Assembly: GCA_010645155.1 (NCBI GenBank)
Contig: CM021321.1
Span: 9,078,086 to 9,142,085, forward strand
Direction: 5' to 3'
Source of the DNA: Tigriopus japonicus
Lineage: Eukaryota; Arthropoda; Copepoda; Harpacticoida; Harpacticidae
DNA length: 64,000 bases
Shown: in pieces, positions 27,188 to 39,300 of the stretch
Layout of the letters: each line of letters begins with the position of its first letter
Position numbering within the stretch: the first letter of the stretch is position 1
Notes under the pieces: generated by a model
Told to the model about the DNA's origin: nothing
Seen by the model: the letters and a program-made list of their open reading frames with translations, nothing else
Databases searched by the model: none
Program-made: the position numbers and the translations under genes

Positions 27188-27221
27188 GTTTGCCATTGAC
27201 CTCTAGCTTTATCTGGCCAAA
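27188..27221 (+). promoter_or_regulatory. 5' UTR segment preceded by a probable splice acceptor
   Basis: A pyrimidine-rich tract ending TTTCCCTTTCAG at 27187 lies 34 bases before the start codon. It looks like the acceptor of an intron in the 5' UTR, so the promoter and first untranslated exon are probably further upstream and cannot be located from sequence alone. The UTR segment contains the in-frame TAG that fixes the start. Confidence 0.55.
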
Positions 27222-27379
27222 ATGAATTTCACGGAGGACGATTTGGACTGCCCCACCTTTTCGGAAGAGGATGAAAATACCATTGAATTCTTTTCCTTTT
27301 GGGTGGAGGGTGTGGCCAACGTGGTCATGGCAGCCCTGGGACTAGTGGCTAACACCGTGTCATCCCTCATCTTATGCAA
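27222..27379 (+). CDS. GPCR coding exon 1 (N-terminus and TM1)
   Basis: Encodes residues 1-52 and two bases of codon 53. It starts at an ATG in a good context (CCAAAATGA) with a glycosylation motif NFT directly after it and an acidic N-terminal tail, followed by the TM1 helix. The 5' splice site is GCAA/GTAGGT, a canonical donor in phase 2. The short, acidic N-terminus without a signal peptide is normal for class A receptors. Confidence 0.88.
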
Positions 27380-30300
27380 GTAGGTCATTCATTCATTGTA
27401 TTCTTGTCTTCAAGGAAACTGTTTAAATGTATGTGAAATGAAGACGAAATTTCTTTTCCTTTTCTCCTTATATCTGTGACATTTCCTTGAAGTTCCCGTC
27501 AAGTCATTATTCAGAGTACACACACTTTGAAATGTCTCAAGTGTTTGACATCTGAAATGTATTCATGCCGTCAACCTACTTTATCCAATTTATTGCTCAC
27601 GAAAGCCTTGGTCATTTTTGTAGGAAGAGCAAATAATGGCTCACTCGCAAAACCCTATAATATCAGCAAACAATGTATTCGAAGCCTATTCAGGATCCAA
27701 CTAGGATCTCGTACCCTATCCTTCATTTAGAATACTTTGTCCTTGCGATAAGCAAGCAAACCTACCTCGTTTGGTTAATAAATGTTTACCCAAGACCTCA
27801 AATATCTCACCATGGCATAAAATGACTTATTGGAGCATGCAGCCTTACCTGCACATAAACCGTGAATCTGCCTGTTTTCCATTGCTTATTGGTAGAGCGA
27901 GGAAGCACTTTTGGGGGGTTTCGAACTTTTTTCCAGTAATTTTGTTTCGCATGTTCTAAAAATTTGATTTGGAAATTCTTTGTTTCCGCGTTGCTTTCGA
28001 ACAAAGCCACCAAATCAACTCATTTTGAACTAGGAACTATCTTTTTGAAAAATTGTAACAACCTGGCGTTAGAATTTGACACTGAATTTAGAATCCAACT
28101 TGCTAATGAGAACAAATTTCTAAACCATGGCAACTTGAAATGCACACAACAATCAAGTTACACGCATAACGTACATTGACCAAAAAAAAAGGGTTTCCTT
28201 TGGGGTGTACTCACAGGGTAGTCGATTATTAACGTCCCCTAGATTTCAAAAGTAATGTACAACAAAACAAAAAGCCAAAGCGTCTTTTTGTTAAAAATAA
28301 CAAGAAAAATAACGGTATTTGTCTTAGACTTTGTTTACTTCGTCTGAGAAATTCAGCCACAATTAGCTTTGTAATATGCGGACCAAGCTGATTTTTTACG
28401 ATAGAGGGTGCGTAATTTTAGTGGGAGAGCAAACATTGGATACAAAATCATAGGTTTCTAAAAAAAAGTTGATCAATTCCACCTTGACCTGCTTTGTTTC
28501 TTTTCAATGATAATTTTTTCAGTATTAGTGTGCCACTATCGTGCTTCGAGTAATCTTTGTTTAGCATGGGACACAAAATACGGATGACCCTGTACATTCC
28601 AGTTTGTATTCATTCTTTAAAGTTCCTTATTATCTTATATAGCTGAAGTATTAAAAACAATATCGATCTCTGAATCACGTGTACCGGTGGTACTCATTTT
28701 TGTTGTCACCCCGAACAATACAAGTGGGCATGTCGCTTCATGATTATTCAGGGAGCCATAAAACTTAATTGAAACCAAAGCCCTTTCACCTTTATCTATA
28801 CAATAACACATTTGATTCGTAGATCCTAAAGATTTTGAAAGCTCAATCTTTCATGACACAGTGTTGTTTTAAATTGGAGCCCAAAAGACTTTGACGATGA
28901 TTTGTTTTCATTGCCTAAATAATTATAATCTTTATAATTACAATTATCTTTGTATTTGTTTAGCTCAAGCTTCAGTTATCTTAACCAAGAGCAACATTAA
29001 TAACAAAAGCCAACCTAGAAATAGTGGGATCTAGCAATTCCAATGGAAAGGAACAATCGGAGCAAGTCATTCATAACGTTTTCCTGGTAAAGGCGTTGTT
29101 GAGGCTTGTGTATAGAGGATTTTAAACCAAGCTTGAAAAATTCGCCAATAGATGGCGTAAATGAGGGGACAAGTACTAAGCACCAAGCTCACAAGTCTTT
29201 TCTCTTTACTTGCCCAACCTTCCCCGCCATCTATTGGCGAATTTTTCAAGCTTGGTTTAAAATCCTTTATTGAAGTGGAAAATGCACCTCCAACGGATGA
29301 AATGGCGAGAAAGAGAGGGGAGGGTAGGGCAAAGCTTCCAATGTAATCAAGACCTTGCTGGAAATGAAGGATGTGCTTGTCAGTGTGGCTACATTTATAC
29401 ATCTCTTTGTTACCTTCCCTCTCCATCTTCTTTTTGGCACATAAAGATTGTTTGTTCCTCGTGTTTTCTACGTCGTTTGGACAACACTTTGTACGGTGAA
29501 ACCTGAGGCTTCAATGGTTCCAAGGTTGAAGCTATTAATCAAGGAGCTCATGAGATGACAAGTTCTCTTATTACATCTTTTCCCGCAGATCGTGAAATGA
29601 AAGAAGGATTGTTTAAACTGTAATGAAACGATATTGAACATAAGGGCCTAAAGTTTTAGAGTGATATGCGTACATATGTAGGCATAACACTGCCAAATGG
29701 TGAACCATTCATCATTGTTCGTTGCCAAAAGCAATTAAGTCTGAGGGAATGTTGTGCATGATAAAGCATTTTGTAGTAGACTCGACAGACTTGGCATTTG
29801 TTTTGGAGGCTTTTTTCTTTGGGTAGCCATGTGAATCCTTTTCGAGGAGATCGACGAAGATCACTCAATATTCGGTCTCATAGAAGGTTCTTATCATGGA
29901 AACCGATGGTTTCTTACAAAGTACATATGCTTTCATATAGGATAAAACATGATGTTTTATGATAAAGATATTTTTGTTTATTTACGCACAAGTTAAGTAT
30001 TTCGAATATGGATCGGACCTTTTGGCAATTTTCTTGTCATTTGATATCTTCGTGGCAGAATTGCAATAAATGAGATGAAATGACGATGTCGGCCAAAGTG
30101 GATTTTAAATTTGGTTTTTCCCCTAAGAAGTCTTTTTTACGGTCCAAGTAAAAATGTGTTATTCCATGAAAAGTGTCGAATGTAACAACCTTTTTTTAAT
30201 TAGATTAAATTAGTTTAGTTTAGTATATTTGATTCTCTGACACAAAATGTGTATATGAAAGAATATGGTAATATCACCGATTAGGGTAAGTCAAAACATC

Positions 30301-33300
30301 TTTTCAATCTCTTTCTTGAAAAACACTTAAACTTTTTACAATTTGCACTTCTACTGGAAGGATGTTCCAATCTTTTGCCACTGTGACCGAGAATTTTTTT
30401 TTCTCTTTCTTCATAAAAATAAATGCGATGATATTGCACACTCTTTTTTAGAGTGCGTGTGCTTTATACATGATATCCATTCTTTAAGAACTTAGGCATG
30501 TTACCGACAAATTTATGAGAATTTTGATATCTCATAATATGTTCGTATATTGCAACTTGCTACAAATGAGAAAAAGCACCTTCTTTTGGACATAAATCCC
30601 AAAAAGGCAAGACTAGAATTTGACTTACAAACAAAAAAAATCTAATTTATCCATTCATAATACTTCGAGTTCATATTTTCGATATTAACCTTAAATCAGG
30701 TCGATATCATCTGTTACTTAAAAGCGAATCCTCAATGTTTGGAATCGTTCCCATGCAAACCCACTTCTTCTCACAACCAGAGTGGATATGGTGGTATTCC
30801 AACAATGGGTCATATTTCTGACTCCCATGGTAAGAAATCGATCCCAAGGCTTTCATCGCTTTGGCCTCCGAAAATAGGGTTTACAGGAACCAAAATCGAT
30901 TCGGGATCATCCATTTCCTCAAGAAGATCCGTATTCTCTGGATCAGAAACACTAGCACAAACGTATTTTTCTTTACTCATCCACTCAACAAATAACTAAG
31001 TACTTCAAAACTTGACACCATACACATTGGAAAGACCCCTCAATAAGTAGACTCAGATTCTTAAAGAACGGATTATTATTTTCGTCTCATACGAACTGGC
31101 AAGTTCTTCTTTACTTCAGTTAAGACCTGTGCTACAGAAGTTTCATAATTTTAATTCTTAACTCAACTGAACAATTGCGTCAAAAATAATGTTGGTTCAA
31201 AGCTCAATGTTTAATCCTACACAAAATGGTTTTGGTAATATTTTGCCACAAAAGGGGCGAGATCGTTCATTTATCGCTCTCTTCAGTACATAGCGTTGAG
31301 AAGGTAAAACTTTTTACTCCCTCATCCGACTGAGCTGAAAATTCAAACACGTGGTCTACTCAATAAAAACTTTGTGTCATTTATAGAAGACAACAATCTA
31401 TTCACTCCCACTGAAAATCATAATTATTGTCACTGACCTCTTTGTCCAATTGATTCAGTGCCTCTTGAAATTGTTCAAGAAAGCAACAATGATCTCCTAA
31501 AGTTTTTGATTCCTAGAAGCTTCAATCAACTTCCAATTCTCTGCGATTCCAAAAATTAATTAGAGCCTAAAACGGACAATGGTTTATTAAAGACATTTTT
31601 CCGACATCTTCCTATTGTACAGAGCGATCCATGCCCCATTTCTACGAATTCCGTTCTTTCAGGACCCAAATCGGTCTCTCATTGGGTCTCGATGAAGCGG
31701 AACCCTTTCATTTAATGATTCGACTCGTTGGATCATGAACATCGACTTTTCTTCTCCTCTCCATTGGTTCCTTGGGTAATGACTTTTATGGGATAAGTTA
31801 ATTCCCCGACGACGTGGGACGAACAAGGAGGCAAGAGGGTATCCAATAACATTGGCACAAAGGCGAGCTATTTGATCCTCGGTATTAGGTCGATCTTCCA
31901 ATGATGTCGGTGGGATTCTTTTTTTTTTAACAAGAGCTAAGGCTCCGTTTGAAATCCTCGGAACATTCCTAACATGGTGAAAATCCCAGGCTTTTATCTC
32001 CCACCTCATAAATCTCGGCAAGACCAAGGATTTGATCCCACTTCATTTCCTTTCACAAACGCGCATTTTGGTCCATTACTCGAGGTACAATACAAAGGTA
32101 CTCTTGTCATTGTGTCGTCGATTCAAGGGCTTGCTTGATGTCTCGTGTTCCAAGAATGCCGGGATTGATAATACTGCCAGGGGGAATTACACTTAAGAGG
32201 GACTCATCAAAGACGGTACAAAAGTGTTCCTTTCGACTTTGCTGAGAACGGAGTGATTCAACGTCTCGTTGGATCTAGAGTATCTCGACAAACAAAGTTA
32301 TTTTGCACAGGCTTAGCAAATCGACGGTCCCACAAGTGCAACAAACTGTTGTATATGCCGAACATGAGACTTCAATTTTGCATTCTAGCTCACTGACAAA
32401 TCATTTGAAAAAGGCAGATTTTTAGATGCCGGACATAGCGTTGGTTCACAGGGTTTGAACCTCGGGGTGCAATTTTTGTGTTAGACATTAGTAAGCCAAT
32501 ACGTAGGCAAGCTCCTAGTTTTGAGTGTTTTTAATGGGTTTTAAATTTTTATTTTTTCAAATTAAAAACAGGTTGTTTTTTTAAAGTTGCATTCCAGATT
32601 TTATTTTTAAAGTACGTGATTCAATGAGTGTTTTCATTTAAATGTTATCAATTTGAGCTCAAACGCCATCTGCGGTTTAAATAGTGCATTTTTACGAGAG
32701 TTAGAGAAAATATGAGAATTTCGAAATTGCTTGGATGTTAACCATCCAAAGAAGGTTTATTTGATATGGCCAACCAAAGTCGCAGTTGATTCATAGATTT
32801 TTAGCATAAACTAGTTAACAATTAAATAGTTGAAAAAGGAAAGAAGAAGGGTACATGGAACCCCAAATGAACATAACAGAGAAATAACAGAAAAGGTTTT
32901 AATTTCTTATTATTTTCTTTGTCCCTCCCCTAGTATTTAATCTTTCCCAAAGGGCTGATCAAAAGTGCCTTCTATTTGTCCCTACCAAGCTTGTTCTTTA
33001 TTCATCTTCAGCTTCAACATATTTAAAGCATTTTTCAGTAAAACACCTCAAAAGTCAGTTCATAAAAGTCACTCTGACATCGCCTGATCTTTCATTAGTA
33101 ACCTGGCAAGATAAAGTTTTGGTCTTAGTTTTTCTCTTCCTATTTTGAAAGGCACCTTATCGGTTGCTTCTAAGACGTTTGCACTGTGTGCAAAGTCAAA
33201 CTCCGAATAGAATGACAGTACCAAGAAATGGTTGCTCGACTCAGCAGTGTTCGAGCAATCAAAGTCAATGATGTCAATTGTCAGAAAAGCATTCAGAGTA

Positions 33301-36300
33301 GTTCAGCAAAATTGGACCCTTAGGGTGACAGCCTTGTCACATATTGGCTAAAGGCTAAAGGTAAAAGACAACTACATCATAGTTTATCCCCAGCCTTCAA
33401 AAAGAGAGAGACTTGGCTTTGATTTAGTGGACGACCTTCATCTTTCCTCCTCGTTGAGTCGATCGAGTGAGTTACTTGTTCCAATATGCAACGACTCGAT
33501 CATAACATTCTGATCACGATCGATTCCCGAGCATCTCATGGCCTTACTTTGCTACCCCAGGTCATATTTGGGTGTCCAAAGTCGTATATAATGGTTCCCC
33601 TTTTTTTCAATGGGAATCGCTCAGAGAATACGAATTTCTCTGGGTGCGTTCTTTTCCATTTTCTCAGTCCATAAATGGAACAAGGGCCCATCGGAAGGTA
33701 GTACAGTGTTGTGGACTCGAAGCTGGACTCAATCGACATATTTCATGCATCAATAGCCCATACCAATAATCTTTGGGCATTCCTGTTCCACTTTCGTGGA
33801 AAAGAACGAGCACGAAAAAGAGTCGACCAAATGTCAAGGGAACACCCATCGTTCCTTTCTCCGTGAAAAGGGAACACGGAACGTGTTTTTCGAGGACTGC
33901 TCTCGGTAGGTTTATCATTTGATATGCGGATGAATATGCTAAGGCATTCATGCGACGTACATAAATCTCCAAATGCGAGTACGAGGATGCATTAGGTCAT
34001 TAAAGACCCCTCGATCTAATGTTCAGAGAGAGGAACTAACTTTGGAACACGTTGTGGAACCTTGGTGCTTCTGCCTGTCCAGAAACCAAGACGTCCCTGA
34101 GTTGAAACAATGCCCTGGAATTGGATATCAGAATATTCTTGGAACGGTGGACAACGTGACGGGAAATGGTTGATGATTCACACGGATAAGGCAGAACATT
34201 TCAGTAATAATTGAGTCAAAAAAGCTGTAATAATGTTAATTGGATGCAAGAACACTTAATACAAATCTCGAATACCCATATTGTATTTTGGGGGAAAGAT
34301 ACAATAGTAGCCCTCGATCTCGGGAAACACAAGCTTTCCTAGATTACTTTCTGCTTTGAACACCTAGACACGGATGTCGAATCTTCAGAGGTCCTTGGAC
34401 TAGACTTTCGATAGATATCGAGACCACTGGATGTTTTACAACCGACCGCTTGGTTGGCAAATCAATACAGTAAACCGGTTTGTGATCAATCCCCAGGAGA
34501 CCATTCATTGTACTGTTTTACCAACCAAGCGGTCGGTCGTAAGACATCCACTGGTCTCGATATCTATGGACTATCTTATGGCCGTAAAACGTGTTATACA
34601 GTGAGTAGGTTTGCCTACACTCACAGACATGGCACTTGACAGCTACTTAAATCTAGAGGGCTAACAGAGAAATGTCAATCCAGTACAGTCGGTAGAGATT
34701 TGTTTTGAAAACATGTCATTGATCCGGCAGCAAGGGTGTCAAGAGACTTGATTCATCATACATTGCTCTTGTTTGACCAAAGCAGTTGAATGAGCAATTT
34801 TGCCACTGACCCCCTAAAATCGCAAGTTTGGTTTGTGAATCACGTAACTTAGCGTGTTCAACGTCAAATCCCATCACACACAGTGCAGGTTTGGTGATTC
34901 ACGAATATTTTCGGAGTGTCCTTTTTCTGTTAACCCTCTACTTAAATCTAGAGGTCTATGAGAAAAACGACTGAAAATATTCGTGAGTCACCAAACCTTC
35001 AATGTGGGTGTGTGCGATGGGATTCGGAATTTAGCAAAAATAGTTATGCGATTCAAAACCGGATTTTTTCTGCGATTTCAGGGAGTCACGGGCAAAATTG
35101 CTGTCAAGATATAGATTGTTTATTGATCACTAGCTAGCGTTCAACCTTCCCAATAGGACATGTATAAGGTTGCTTCAAGTGAGCGTTTTAAATCATTCCG
35201 CGGGCGGCAAAACAGGGCCGTTGGCTGTGCTGAGCTGCTCAGCCCATTTTGGCGAATCCAAGTTTTTCCCATTTTAACGTGCATTTGATGATTCTAGGTC
35301 CCTGGAAACGATCTTAATTTTACGTTTTGATCCCTCTGCTTTCACTTGGTTGAAAATATGCCCAATTTGTTTGCTTGAAAATGATACAGAAAAGATTAGA
35401 TCTTAACAGAAAGAAGCGTTAAAAAATATTACATTTCTCTATATGTTAAGTATTTTGAAATATTGAAATGATTCTTTGGAACCCACTGAATAAATCCGCA
35501 TCTTAATATTAGTGTTTGGATCAATGTTAAGTCCTATTTTTGCAATAGCACAAGGCCTGCTTACTTGCTTTTAAATCAATCACCCTAATATTATTTTTTG
35601 CATATTATTGACCCAATTCCAGCCAAGGTATCCTTAAGTGAAATACCGATCGTTTCCAAGGACCTAGAATCATCAAATGCTCGTCAAAATGGGAAAAACT
35701 TGGATTCGCCAAAATGGGCTGAGCAACTCAGCACAGCCAACGGCCTTGTTTTACCGCCCGCGGAATGATTTAAAACGCTCACTTGGAGCAACCTTGTGCA
35801 TGTCTAATTGTGCCGAAATCCGAGACTGGTCACAATGCCTTAAGAAAAACTTGGAGGAAAGGTCGGTTTGCAGTGCCTTCATTTTGCATCTTTTGTTTTC
35901 AACTGAAACTGGCCAAGAGTTGCTCGAAAAGGCAAGTATTTCCGACAAAGATTCAAAATGAATTGCTCATGCTCAAAGGAAAAAGGAGAAGGGGAAAACA
36001 AGGGAAATGGTACAAATGGAGGTGTACAAGACATATTTCACTGCCAAAATATATAAATGTGCAAATTAATGCATGCAAATTGAATTTTTATCTACATTTT
36101 GCATCTTTGTATAATTTGGGAGAAGCAAAACCTACAAAGGAAATTATTCTATTGATTAAAAAATGGCAAGCACTTAAAAAAGACCTTTGATATTGAAGAG
36201 AAACACGTACAAAAAACGGCATTTTGTTTGATATAATGATGGTTTTGGAGCCTTACAATACAAATCAGTGCTTATAACATCACTTAAACTTGTACTTACC

Positions 36301-39300
36301 AAAAAAAGTGGCCTTTTGTTGAGAATTTTCTCGTGCAAGAACGAGCAAATAAAGTGTGCATTTTTTTCCAAAATCCTAACCAAAGGTGTTCAAACTTGCA
36401 ATTCGACATTTTTCATGGCATCTAATTTGCAAGGGCGGTCTGTAAATTGCGAAAACCCTTAAACTGCCCAAATTCTCACGAGCCACCCGCTGTTGCCAAA
36501 CAAGCCTTTTCTCTTCTTTCATCCGCCTGCGATAAGATTTTTGAAGAGATCACTCAAACCTCCCCCTGCATTTCTCATTGGCCTCATTTGAGGCAGGGCT
36601 ACATGCATTTTGTCCTTACAGAACTGTCTCTCTCACAGCTGTTAAACAGACAATCAGGGTGGCCAAACTTGCCTTGGGAAGGTCTTAAATTATGTCACAT
36701 TTATTGCCCTTCTAAAAGGTTCATGTCATCATTTTGCTCTAAAAAAACAGAAAAGCTCCAAAGGTTATTGGCAAGTACTTACAAGTTCATTCCATTCATT
36801 ATGTTCCCACAAAGTCAAATTAAATCCAAGACATCTTCACCCTATGAACCCTTCCTCACAGAGTTCCAAAGTGGAGATACTAGAGCAGGCCGGTCATGAG
36901 TGAATACCCCGAGTTTGAGAACGTCGAATTCAAGATCTAAGTGAAGACGGCCCGCTCAAGAGCTCGTCTGAAGGGTGACCAGTTCGAGGGCTTTAGCCCG
37001 AGAACTGGTCACCCGAAAGACGAGCTCGAGAGCGGAAGCCGTCTTCACTTAGATCTTGAATTCGACGTTCTCAAACTCGGGGTATTGACAATATCGTTCG
37101 TTTGGCTCACTCATGTAGACTTAAAGGACTATCAATAAATGGGTTGGTCCCCTTAAAATGCACTGTAATCGTCACACTGGTACATGTTATTTGTTACTGG
37201 TTAGCTGATTGTCAGTCTTGAAGCAACGTCTGTGTGAGCGGGGGATGGACTGTTCAGGTTTTCGTTTGAGATTAATAGTTTTTGAAAGCACAAGCAACTG
37301 TATCAGGTAAGTGACTATTTGGTTTAAATCAAGGGCAGTCTAGCCGGCTCTTGAACAAAGCGGCATTTGGGAAGGGAGCTGGCACGAAAGATTACTCGAA
37401 AGATTTTGATTGTTTTGCAATGGATTAAAAACACGGGGGCACATGGATCATTAGGACATTATCATACTTCAATTACAAATGTTGTGAAGCAATTAGATCA
37501 GGGTTTCACGACACATGAAAGATGTCTGTACAACTATTAATAAACATTTTTTAAAGTAAATCTTAAATCGAACAATTTTATGATAAATGACGAGTGCTTG
37601 GTCGTATTGATGTGATCGAGAGAAATCAATTTGCGCATATTTCGATTTTTCAATTTAGAGGCAAGAATGATGTTTGCATCGGATGGATGAATCAGCTTTT
37701 CTACACGGATTTGAAACCAACTTACAAATCAAACAAATACAATGTAAGGAGTACGTACCTTGTAATATTAAGTTTTTGAAAATAAGACTTTTGATTTTCA
37801 ACATTCTAAAATGTTCTTTCAAGACCAAAAACAAGTATTTGGCAAGTGTCAGGTCTTTGGAAGTGTCCAAAGTCTCCTTTTTAGATTTTCAATTTAACTC
37901 GTACTTCCAAATTTTGGTTAGGAATCTTGCTTAAAAATCCCAATTAGATTTACAGAACAGATTGGTTCAATTTCATAGTTTGAAAGTTAAGAATGTTTTG
38001 AGTCACTATAGATTGTGCAAGAAAAGTGTTGCTGTGGGATGATTTTGTTTAACTCTTGAATACTTCGTAAAAATTGAGACGGCAACGTATTTTCAAGTTT
38101 TGTTCTTGTGGTTGACTCAGCTCATAAACCGGTTTGTGAACGTCGTCATTCTCGTCTTGCTTTCTTCGGAATCAGAAGAATTCGGAATTCGAGACTGCGC
38201 GTCGCCTTTTTCCGACCTTCATTATTGCCCGATACGATTTTCCGACCTTCAAGAGTGCCCGCGGCTGCTCTTTTTTGGCCTTCATTACTGCCCTGTTGTC
38301 TTTTTCTTGGCCTTCAATACCGCCCGTGTTGTGAGAGTCAACTGCTTTTGATCGGCTTTTTTCGCGTTCAATTTCAATATCGTTCGTTTGGCTCACTCCC
38401 CACTACATAACAAAAGTCGACGTATTTCATGTGACTTGCTAATTGATTTCCGCCTTCGCTCAACGTTGCTCATTGTTGTGCGAGCTTGAAATTGAAATTG
38501 AACGCGAAAAAAGCCGATCAAAAGCAGTTGACTCTCACAACACGGGCGGTATTGAAGGCCAAGAAAAAGACAACAGGGCAGTAATGAAGGCCAAAAAAGA
38601 GCAGCCGCGGGCACTCTTGAAGGTCGGAAAATCGTATCGGGCAATAATGAAGGTCGGAAAAAGGCGACGCGCAGTCTCGAATTCTGATTCCGAAGAAAGC
38701 AAGACGAGAATGACGACGTTCACAAACCGGTTTATGAGCTGAGTCAACAACACCAGTTCTCGGGCTAAAGCCCTCGAACTGGTCACCCTTCAGACGAGCT
38801 CTTGAGCGGGCCGTCTTCACTTAGATCTTGAATTCGACGTTCTCAAACTCGGGGTATTCACTCAATTTCAAGCTCGCACAACAATGAGCAACGTTGAGCG
38901 AAGGCGGAAATCAATTAGCAAGTCACATGACACGGTGTTTTTTTGAGCGTAAGAAGTCATTTTCAAATTCCAGGAACTTTTGAGACCACTTTTGAAATGT
39001 GAATGCAATGCAGAACATTTATTTGAATTCGGTTAAATAGGTCACGGGCAAAAACTCTATAATGTTACTTAAAACACACTTAAAAACAAATACTTGAAAA
39101 ATTACTTTGACCAAAGTCTTAGATGTACTAAGAGCAGTGTTGTTCTAAAATATTTCGGAAATCTATTTCGCGGATGTTTTTTCAACGGCTTTTTCGTTCA
39201 GCATTCTCGAAGGACCAAACGGGAGGGTCGTTACATGAATTTAGACAAACGGCTTAGTAAAATTTGACAATATTTGAGGTGAATTCACTTACAACGTTAC

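Noticed and set aside
32400..32500. tRNA-like B-box GGTTCAAACCC on the minus strand near 32450
   Set aside because: No convincing A-box or stem pairing; too weak to call a tRNA or SINE.
36447..36899. 150-codon ORF ending just before the foldback cluster
   Set aside because: No recognised motif, and its end at the palindrome looks incidental.
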